DNA from: a virus
DNA: 64,000 nucleotides
Strand: one strand, 5' to 3'
Virus record (IMG/VR): IMGVR_UViG_3300002835_000049
Coordinates: 51,353-115,352 of that record
Shown here: in pieces, positions 54,808 through 63,400 of the stretch
How positions within the stretch are numbered: the stretch's first letter is position 1
Layout: each line of letters opens with the position of its first letter
Notes under the pieces: generated by a model
Told to the model about the DNA's origin: nothing
The model's input: only the letters and a program-made list of their open reading frames with translations
Databases searched by the model: none
Made by a program: the position numbers and the translations under genes

Positions 54808-55577
54808 TAAGATAATAATCTTTTATTTTGTTTTCCACTTTGACTTATATACGCTAATATTTTCCTTTTAAAGATTGGTACTAATGTTTCCTCTAATGGA
54901 AAAATATCACTACAAAAAACTTCAAATAATGGATGTGATTCTTCATTATTCTTTTCATAAGTTTTAGAAAATTTAGATATAATTTGGGAAATTGTCAAAT
55001 CGTCTTGGACTCCTTCGTAAATTAATTTTAAGGATGTTTTGGTTTGATTCTTTGTTTTGTAAATTTTTCTATTAGTATATTGCCAAATATATAATTTATC
55101 CGGTAATTTGTAGTAAAAAAAACCTGACTTGTTTGATAAATTACTTTTATTTTTCTTCATCACAACATCTATGGAGTCATAAACAATACTCCAAATAGAC
55201 TTTGCAAAATTAAAATAGTCGTATAATTGGGGTTGACTATTTTTTAAAATTTTTCGGTATTCAATTACTTCTTCGTCCGCTAGCACGGGAATATCCTTAA
55301 CTTTTAAATCTGAAAAAATTAATTCATCATCTTTTGATGATAATTTTCTATCAATATAAAGTATTTTGTTTTGTGTCAATAAGGTTTGCATATTACCCAA
55401 ATGTAATGAAAGTTCAATAAACATTGGGTAAACCTCCATTCTCTCAAGATGTTTATTCATCTTTTGGAAGTAATCTAATAGAACATATTGTTTTTGTTCT
55501 GCATCAAGCACACCATCAAACAACCAATCGGTGTTCATTATAAATGATGTCTTTTTATTTTTTTGTTTCTTTTCCAT
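54807..55577 (-). CDS. Hypothetical protein
   Basis: 256 residues, basic start, mostly helical with FDGVLDAEQKQYVLLDYFQK. C-terminal part FKRKILAYISQSGKQNKRLL is basic. I do not recognise the family with certainty. First of the compact run; an ATATTTAAAT variant box is upstream. Confidence 0.58.
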   Translation of the reverse strand: MEKKQKNKKTSFIMNTDWLFDGVLDAEQKQYVLLDYFQKMNKHLERMEVYPMFIELSLHLGNMQTLLTQNKILYIDRKLSSKDDELIFSDLKVKDIPVLADEEVIEYRKILKNSQPQLYDYFNFAKSIWSIVYDSIDVVMKKNKSNLSNKSGFFYYKLPDKLYIWQYTNRKIYKTKNQTKTSLKLIYEGVQDDLTISQIISKFSKTYEKNNEESHPLFEVFCSDIFPLEETLVPIFKRKILAYISQSGKQNKRLLS

Positions 55578-55626
55578 ATATTACTAATTTAAATATATGA
55601 AACCATAATAAATAAATGAATAGTTA

Positions 55627-56985
55627 TTAATTAATCCTCATAATATTATAACTATCATCGTTAATATAAACATTGTCGTAATTACCATTGTAACCATTCA
55701 TCATGCCCCAACCATCTTCATCCACTAATCCTTGAGCTAAAGCGTCTTTATCAACATACTCTGATATATCTAACCCAAAATCAGACATATAACTTTTAAT
55801 GTTATATCTAACCTCATCTAACATTGAATCAACCTTATTATCAATCATTTCTTGGGATGGTTCCATATCAACCTCAATATTATCTAATTCTTCTTGAAGA
55901 TATTCTATATGGTCTTGTGTTTGTTCGTATTCTGTTGAGTCCGAATCATCCATATTTCTTAATCTTTCTTCATATTCCTCAATTTCAGATTCAAGTTGTT
56001 CTTTCCTTTCTTCTTGTTCTGAGGTTAACTCAAAATCATCATCACTAAAATATATATCCGGTTCATTAGCTATATCATTTTCATAATAATCTCTAAAATA
56101 ATCAAGAACCTCATCTTCGTTAATATAATAATCAATAAAACCACTTCTAAATCCATCAACACCTATATCATCAATTAAATCTTTTGCATATTCTAAAGCC
56201 GAACTATCCATCTCATCATCAGAACCAACGGTATATTCTTGGTCTTTAAATCCAGGTGATAACACCTCAAATTGTGTTAAATCATGATAACCATAACCAT
56301 AAGGATACAAATCATAAACATCAATTTTATTATCAGTTAATTCAGTTATCTCTTCTTCAATTTCTTCAATGGTATTTAATATTTCAACATTTTCATCGGG
56401 GTCACCATCTCTTTCTTCATCATCATAAAGAGACTCAAGGTCTTCTTTCTTTTTTGTTAAAACTTTTAATTTTTCTTCATCATCTTCATCTAAAGTTTCA
56501 ACCTCACCACTATCAACTAAATATTTTAATAACGCTTGAGCCTTTAACCCTAACTCATCACCTTTTTCAATACTCCAATCATCACCATCTCTATATTGAT
56601 TCATTGTTTGTTTCTTATTGTTCAATTCCTCTATTTCTCGTTTTTTTTGTATAGGTGAACCATAATCACTAATATAACCTGTAATCTCCATTTTAGGTAA
56701 TTTAGATACATTAGTATAACTAATATTTAAATTACCATCAATACGACCAATATTACCCAACGAATTTGTTGGAGTATTTGAAAGGTCTAAAGTTCCTGTT
56801 ATCCATAATGGCTTTCCCATAAATTTCTTAAGACTCGTTATTGAGCTCCCATTGTAACTGGTTAAAACCATTAAGTCAACATATTGTTTAGGTGTCATTT
56901 TATAATAATCGTCTTCAACTTGTTCAACAATTGTTTTAATAAAACGATATAACTCTTTTTCCGTAAGTCTAATTTTTCTACTCAT
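55627..56985 (-). CDS. LTEKEL-leader LRR-like acidic protein
   Basis: 452 residues. MSRKIRLTEKELYRFIKTIV leader (L-T-E at 7-9). Then a short LRR-like beta stretch (WITGTLDLSNTPTNSL, GRIDGNLNISYTN), then long Glu-rich coiled coils (KVLTKKKEDLESLYDDEE; EERKEQLESEIEEYEERLRN) and an acidic C-terminus. ATATTTAT box 4 nt before the ATG. Probably a structural or scaffold-like virion protein. Confidence 0.65.
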   Translation of the reverse strand: MSRKIRLTEKELYRFIKTIVEQVEDDYYKMTPKQYVDLMVLTSYNGSSITSLKKFMGKPLWITGTLDLSNTPTNSLGNIGRIDGNLNISYTNVSKLPKMEITGYISDYGSPIQKKREIEELNNKKQTMNQYRDGDDWSIEKGDELGLKAQALLKYLVDSGEVETLDEDDEEKLKVLTKKKEDLESLYDDEERDGDPDENVEILNTIEEIEEEITELTDNKIDVYDLYPYGYGYHDLTQFEVLSPGFKDQEYTVGSDDEMDSSALEYAKDLIDDIGVDGFRSGFIDYYINEDEVLDYFRDYYENDIANEPDIYFSDDDFELTSEQEERKEQLESEIEEYEERLRNMDDSDSTEYEQTQDHIEYLQEELDNIEVDMEPSQEMIDNKVDSMLDEVRYNIKSYMSDFGLDISEYVDKDALAQGLVDEDGWGMMNGYNGNYDNVYINDDSYNIMRIN

Positions 56986-56989
56986 AATA

Positions 56990-56997
56990 ATAAATAT
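56990..56997 (-). promoter_or_regulatory. ATATTTAT box 4 nt before ATG of 55627-56985 gene
   Basis: Fixed-spacing class of the octamer. Confidence 0.55.
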
Positions 56998-57039
56998 GTA
57001 AAATTAAAAAAAAATCTTTACATATTACCATTATAACAG

Positions 57040-57047
57040 ATATTTAT
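57040..57047 (+). promoter_or_regulatory. ATATTTAT box upstream of 57075 gene
   Basis: Plus-strand octamer, 27 nt before the ATG, divergent from the box at 56990. Confidence 0.4.
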
Positions 57048-57074
57048 TGATATAAACATTTAAAAAAATATATC

Positions 57075-57221
57075 ATGGGATGCGGTTGCAAAGGAAATTC
57101 GAATCAAACACAAACAACACAACAAACGAGCCAGTCTCAACCTAAAGCTCCTGAGCCTAAAACTCAGCCTATACAAGAATCAATTCGTAAAGTTGTTGAG
57201 AAATATTATAATAAAAAATAA
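57075..57221 (+). CDS. Small MGCGCKGN protein
   Basis: 48 residues. MGCGCKGNSNQTQTTQQTSQ then a Pro/Gln-rich linker and helix IQESIRKVVEKYYNKK. I have seen this pattern in Bacteroidota phages; the two Cys and N-terminal Gly could bind a metal or lipid. Followed by a terminator. Confidence 0.68.
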   Translation: MGCGCKGNSNQTQTTQQTSQSQPKAPEPKTQPIQESIRKVVEKYYNKK

Positions 57222-57243
57222 TATTTATTGTGTTAAAAATCTG

Positions 57244-57267
57244 AGGGACTTTATGTCCCTTTTTTTA
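57244..57267 (+). terminator. Terminator after 57075-57221
   Basis: AGGGAC / GTCCCT stem then TTTTTTT. Confidence 0.88.
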
Positions 57268-57322
57268 TTTTCTATTTAGAATTAATATAATTTTAATTAT
57301 TAATTGGTATAAGTTTAAAATT

Positions 57323-58147
57323 ATGAAATATATTAACGAAAAATCAAATAGAGGTATTGTGAATTTATTCTCCGATTACCTATTAAAAGAATTAACTAAA
57401 GAAAATAATATTGATGCAGTTATAGAAGTAACCGATTGTGGTAAATTTTTTATCGTTAACGGATTAACTAATTCAAATAAGATATTAGATATGACTAAAT
57501 TAAAATCTTCTTTCTTGGAAGAATATAAAGAACTATTATCTGAATTTGGTTATACACAAATAAATATTATTGATGTTATTAGTTATGGTCACGAATTAGT
57601 TAAGAAATCTGAATACACTTATGAGTTTTATGATTCAGTTAGACCAATATATTCACAATCAATCATTGATTATGTCTCTAATGATACTCAAGGATTAAAA
57701 TATCATTCTATCTCTGATATTAATGGTTTAAACCTTGAATTAGATTATTCTGAAGAGAATACTAAAGATTTAACAACTTTTAATTATTCACCTTTAAACA
57801 TCACATCCGAATTCCCACACGGATATAGTTTAGATATGGGTAGATTAGAATTTTATTATTCAGAATATATCACCAATCATTTATTTTGTCATTCAATCAC
57901 CGATAAAATACAATTCAAATATTCTAACATTAAAAATAATGATGACGATTACATGATTAATATTAATACAACATCTGTCCATAATAATGAATCTATCGTT
58001 TCAATGGTATTAGATGTGTTTGATTTTGATATGTTGAAATTTAAATCTACAATAAAATCATATGATATAATAGAAGACTTAACAAAACCTTTCGATAAAA
58101 AACCTTGGTTAATAAAAGACCGTATAAAAGATTTGGTTATATTTTAA
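57323..58147 (+). CDS. Hypothetical protein
   Basis: 274 residues, aromatic- and acid-rich, mixed alpha/beta. The N-terminal third (LFSDYLLKELTKENNIDAVI, LLSEFGYTQINIIDVISYGH) weakly recalls the start of S-adenosylmethionine synthetase, but the catalytic motifs are missing, so I do not assign it. No leader. Converges with the tail genes. Confidence 0.55.
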   Translation: MKYINEKSNRGIVNLFSDYLLKELTKENNIDAVIEVTDCGKFFIVNGLTNSNKILDMTKLKSSFLEEYKELLSEFGYTQINIIDVISYGHELVKKSEYTYEFYDSVRPIYSQSIIDYVSNDTQGLKYHSISDINGLNLELDYSEENTKDLTTFNYSPLNITSEFPHGYSLDMGRLEFYYSEYITNHLFCHSITDKIQFKYSNIKNNDDDYMININTTSVHNNESIVSMVLDVFDFDMLKFKSTIKSYDIIEDLTKPFDKKPWLIKDRIKDLVIF

Positions 58148-58151
58148 CTAA

Positions 58152-60419
58152 TTAGGGAATACAGGTGTTTGATTTTACGAAGGTACCTGTAGATAAAGTA
58201 TATGTAAAAAATCCAACACAATCAGTACCTGAACACGTAGCATTCGATATTAATATTGTAGAATCAGCAAATGTATAAGTCGTCCCTATTTGTGTACCTC
58301 CGGAAGTTATAAAACCATAATTACCATCACTAATCATTGTTCCACCAGAATAAGCTTTCATTTGTATTTGAACAATGCCCGTACCTGTATTTGGAGTGTT
58401 TCTATACCAATTCGCTCGACAATTTAACTGTATTGAGGTAACACTTCCACTAAGTTTTAATTGTTTAATATCTACATACACACTTTCGGAACCACCCGTA
58501 TTTTGATTATCACCACCCCACCATAAATTAGGACCAACACGTTTACCTGACGCCAGATTTCCAGTAGTACAAAACCCAACTGGGTTAAAAGTATTCGCAT
58601 ATGTTGTCCCCGTCACATTATTCACATATAAATAAGTAAGAGTGTCTAAATCTTTCCCACTAGTAATTGGGAATGTATATGTAAAAACAAGATAATCAGC
58701 ATTAAGTATTATCGGAGCCTTTGTTGGCGTAACCGTTGGCGTATATGTTGGTGTAGGTGTTTGAGTTGGTGTTTTAGTCGGTGTAAGCGTTTGTGTTGGT
58801 GTTTGTGATGGTGGGAGCACATCTTTAATTAAACGAACTGAAAAACCAACTGTTTTATTAGTATTAATTCTACTAACACTTTGACTACTATTACTCATCT
58901 GACGACTCCACGAACTAACAGTATTAGCCGATGATGAAGTCCACCAATACCCACCATTACGAATGTCAGTAAATACCCCGCTAATACTTCTATTACCTCC
59001 TGGAAGAGCAGTAAAACCATAAGTGTTAACAGCACCCGTATTTGGAGTGTTCCAATATGTGGTACCAGTTCCTTTCAATATTCCCCCTGATACCGATTCA
59101 CCACCTAAAAAAGTTGTTAAAGTAGTCCATTCAGCATCTGTAGGAATATGATAACCTAACGGAGCTAATCCACCATTTGCGGTATTATTAACCGCATACC
59201 AATTATATAACATACCATAAGTATTTCCTGTTGTTGTACTACCGCTGTAATAACACCAAGCCCCCGTGGTTAATCCTGACCAAATAGCCGGGTCAGTCAC
59301 TTTTGGAATTACAGTACCATCTCTATAAGTAGGAACATTTAAATTACACGCCGTCCAAGTTTGAGTTCCAATTGTCACATCATTTAATGAACAAAGATAT
59401 GGTGAGGGTGCATTTAAATTAGTCGTTAAACAACTAGGAACTTGAGACGCACCAGCAATTGTTTTATTAATTTCTGTAACATATACTAAATTGTATGGCG
59501 AATTTTTATTAATTATATATAATTTTGTATTTATACCATCAAGATTAACCGATGTTATGTAAATATTTCCATTCGACTCAAAAATACCATAAGTATTACA
59601 AGGAATTGTTAGAACAACATCAACTTCTAAAGTCCCTGTTAAATAATTCCACTGACTTAAATAACAAATCTCATTAACAGGGTCATTATTAAGTACCAAA
59701 AATTTATTAGTTGTTGTTTTATAAAAATCACCAGTAATAGTTCTACCAGCCGTTAAAGGAAATTTAGTTGTCATAACAGGACTTACACCTGATACATCTA
59801 TTTCAACAACTTCGTTAGGATTATTGAGTGTATTTACCGCTAAAATAACTGTGTCCGAAATCGCCGCAAGACCCGCAGAATTACTAAAATTTAATGGAGA
59901 GGGGATATTACGATTAAATATCGCACTAAATGATGGTAAAGTTATATTATATTCGTTAAAACTAATACCAGTTGGTTCCCAAAGTTTATTTGAGGTATGA
60001 GCAATATCATTACCTCCAGAATATTCCGCCGGCATTGTTAATAATGTTGAAGTGTTTGCAGAAACATTATAATAATAAACTTTATCTTGATTATCATTAT
60101 ATAGTACAGCACAAGTCGGTACAACAGGATTACTCGTTGGTGTTGGTGTTTTTGTCGGTGTTATACTTGGCGTTGGAGTTTGAGTTTTAGTGATTGTTGG
60201 TGTTGGTGTTTGAGTTGGTGTAACTGTTGGAGTTAATGTTTTTGTTGGTGTAACTGTTGGAGTTTGCGATGGCGATGCATTTGGTGTTTGAGTTGGTGTT
60301 GGGGTACCGATTGGTAATAAAACACCATTAATTCTAATGGTGTTTGGTATAGGATTATTGTTGGCTTTTTTCATAGAAGCCAATAATACATTATCAAATT
60401 TTTTAAGTAATTGTGCCAT
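58152..60419 (-). CDS. FISUMP-containing tail protein with Pro/Thr linkers
   Basis: 755 residues. Short helical start, then a linker of TPTPT repeats (about 37-97), a propeller-like beta domain (about 98-340), a FISUMP (Fibrobacter paralogous) domain at about 345-540 with CSLNDVTIGTQTWTACNLNV, GLAPLGYHIPTDAEWTTLTT and RNGGYWWTSSSANTVSSWSR, a second TPTPT linker (545-590) and a C-terminal jelly-roll-like domain. FISUMP occurs on surface proteins of Bacteroidota. I read it as a tail spike or host-binding protein, 11 bases after the tail-fibre gene. Confidence 0.75.
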   Translation of the reverse strand: MAQLLKKFDNVLLASMKKANNNPIPNTIRINGVLLPIGTPTPTQTPNASPSQTPTVTPTKTLTPTVTPTQTPTPTITKTQTPTPSITPTKTPTPTSNPVVPTCAVLYNDNQDKVYYYNVSANTSTLLTMPAEYSGGNDIAHTSNKLWEPTGISFNEYNITLPSFSAIFNRNIPSPLNFSNSAGLAAISDTVILAVNTLNNPNEVVEIDVSGVSPVMTTKFPLTAGRTITGDFYKTTTNKFLVLNNDPVNEICYLSQWNYLTGTLEVDVVLTIPCNTYGIFESNGNIYITSVNLDGINTKLYIINKNSPYNLVYVTEINKTIAGASQVPSCLTTNLNAPSPYLCSLNDVTIGTQTWTACNLNVPTYRDGTVIPKVTDPAIWSGLTTGAWCYYSGSTTTGNTYGMLYNWYAVNNTANGGLAPLGYHIPTDAEWTTLTTFLGGESVSGGILKGTGTTYWNTPNTGAVNTYGFTALPGGNRSISGVFTDIRNGGYWWTSSSANTVSSWSRQMSNSSQSVSRINTNKTVGFSVRLIKDVLPPSQTPTQTLTPTKTPTQTPTPTYTPTVTPTKAPIILNADYLVFTYTFPITSGKDLDTLTYLYVNNVTGTTYANTFNPVGFCTTGNLASGKRVGPNLWWGGDNQNTGGSESVYVDIKQLKLSGSVTSIQLNCRANWYRNTPNTGTGIVQIQMKAYSGGTMISDGNYGFITSGGTQIGTTYTFADSTILISNATCSGTDCVGFFTYTLSTGTFVKSNTCIP

Positions 60420-60430
60420 TTTATTTAGAT

Positions 60431-63400
60431 TTACAGTACCTCAACCCAACTATTATCCGGACAGAAATATATTATGTCGTTTGTTGCGTCAGTACAATAA
60501 CCAATGATTCTAACATTATTACCAGTAGCCGGTGGTGATGTCGAACTAAACTCACCCGCAGTTGTTGATACATATAATATAGAACCTAAAGTCACACTAG
60601 TAAATGATGTTGTACTAAATTTAGCATAACCTCTTAACAACATTCCACTCGCAATTGTTGTCCCTAACGCCATACCTAATAATCCTGTTGACCCAGAAAC
60701 TGTTGTAGCATTTGCCAATGTCCAAGTACCTCCAGTACTATAATAATAAACTGACCCGGCAGTTAATGTTGCTCCAATACCAAAATAAACAACTTCTCCG
60801 GCACCACCATTAGATGTTGGAACTGTAAATATTTTATTGTTTGTAATATTAATATTATTGACAAATGTTGTACACCCTCTATCTGCAGTAATGTTAGAAC
60901 CTACAATAGTTGCAAAAGTAATACCTGATGGTATTCGATTACTACTACCACCAAGAATTGACGAAAAACAACTTCCTATACAGTTATTATAACCACCCGC
61001 AATAGTTGACCAATTACCATATATACGATTCGACACTCCACCTGCAATAGTTGAATAACTTCCCACAATTTTTTGAAATTCAGGATTACCATTAACATAA
61101 GTAAATCCACCACCACCAATTGTTGAACAATTTCCACTAACAGAAACATAACATCCACCACCAATGGTTGAAGCATTACCGGAAACCCTATTAAAACGAC
61201 CTCCACTAACTGTTGAATAAGTAGCACCTAATAAAATCTCATTACCACAACCACCACCAATAAATGAATCATTCCCTCTAGCGGTATTACCTTGACCACC
61301 CCCGATTGTCGCAAAACTTCCAGAAGCAGTATTACTATAACCATACCACCCACCACACTGGAAGCGTTGACCACCCCCTCCAATAGTTGAAGCCATCCCT
61401 GACGCTTTGTTATAACCACCTCCACCAATTGTTGAGGTACTACCGGAAGCAATGTTTCCACCACCACCACCTACTGTTGAAACATAATTAGACACTGTGT
61501 TGATTCTACCTCCACCAATGGTTGAATAGTTACCCGTCGCACAGTTTTTACATCCACCACCAATTGTTGAATTTACACCATAAGCAGTATTTCCAACACC
61601 ACCACCAATAAATGAATTACTTCCACCAAAACTAGATTTTGTTAGATTTCTAACTAATGGTTGATTTCCAATTGCAAACACATCAACCGAAGCTGTTGCT
61701 CCGGTAACATTTACTGTGGTGAATCCTGCGGAGTAAGTTGATGCCGTTACCACAACATTTCTTGAACAAGTATTATTATCAAAAGTTAATAATAAATCAT
61801 TAGTTACAAAACAACTAGTTAAATTACCAGTAAACCTTAACGAACAATTACCAAGGACTGTAGATGTTTCTATTTTTGGAGAATTACCCACCATATTTAA
61901 AACACCTCCGTTAATACCTCCTTGATACCCACAGACAATATTCACATGACCACCACCTACAAAAGCAAATTTGGTAGCCGATTTATTATTATTACCTGAA
62001 ACTATCCCTGAACCATAACCTGTTGCGTAATTACCACAACCACCTAAAATAGCCGCTCTAATACCATTGGTCTTATTAGAAAGACCACCACCAATAACAG
62101 CATCTTCATGAACTGTTATATTATTACATCTACCACCACCTATAAACGATGCCGCACTTGTATTACAATTGTAAGAACCTCCAACAACAACTGATTGATT
62201 TGAAGACACTGTATTACTAAGTCCACCTCCGAGAAATCCACCACCTGAACCACAACTAAGAATCTTACCACAATATCCACCGGCAATTGTTGTTGCAACA
62301 CCATAGTTTCTATTACAATTTCCTCCACCAACTACAGAACAGTTACTTCCTGAACTTACACAATTATTTTTCCCACCACCAATTGTTGAATAAGTACCAA
62401 TAGCATTATTACATCGACCCCCACTAACTGTTGAAATAAAACCAAAAGCAGTATTTGTAAAACCACCACCAATGAATGAACGATTACCAGAAGCAGTATT
62501 ACCTTGACCACCACCAATAAACGATTGTTCACTTATATTACAATTGTATTGACCTCCAACAATAACTGAACTATATGAAGATACTGTATTACAATAACCA
62601 CCACCTATAAACCCACCTACTCCATTACAATTAAGTATACTATTAGTATTACCACCGGCGATAGTTGATGAGTGACCATAATTTTTATTTTGGTATCCAC
62701 CACCAACAACAGAATATTCTTTTTTTATACAGTTTAATTTACCTCCACCGATAAATGAATTGTTATTATTATCAATAATGTTGGAACAACCACCACCTAT
62801 GGTTCCATAAGATGTAGTGACACCACTTATTATATTACATTTACCACCACTGATGGTTGAACTACAATGGTATTGACCAAAAATTTTATTAGAAAGACCA
62901 CCACCAATAACTGAATTTTGTATTTGACGACCATATATAGTATTTGATAACCCACCACCTATAGTATTGTCATATAAATAACCATTATTACCACTATTAG
63001 ATAGACCCATTTTGTTTAAATGACCACCACTTATAGTATTACGACCACCTATATACAAAATATTAGACAACATTGTATTATCACTACCACCACCAATAAA
63101 AGATTCACAATTTGAACTTATAGTATTCGAACAACCACCGCCAATAAATGAACGACTAGCACCTGATAAAATATTATTACAACCACCCACGATTGTTCCA
63201 TGAGGAGATAAAATATCTACTATATTAAGTTGACCACCTAAAGATGCTGAACAATTTCCATTTGATTGATTACTAACACCACATCTAACCGATGAGTATG
63301 TACCTACACCTAATACGATTACCGGAGGTGTTGGGCTAAAACCACTCGTTCCTGATGAACCTGCCGCACCTGTTGCTCCCGATGTTCCTGACGAACCACT

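Noticed and set aside
56256-56654. Plus-strand His/Leu-rich frame
   Set aside because: Antisense of acidic coiled-coil codons in the gene at 55627.
57323-58147. S-adenosylmethionine synthetase
   Set aside because: Only a vague N-terminal similarity; the ATP- and methionine-binding motifs are missing.
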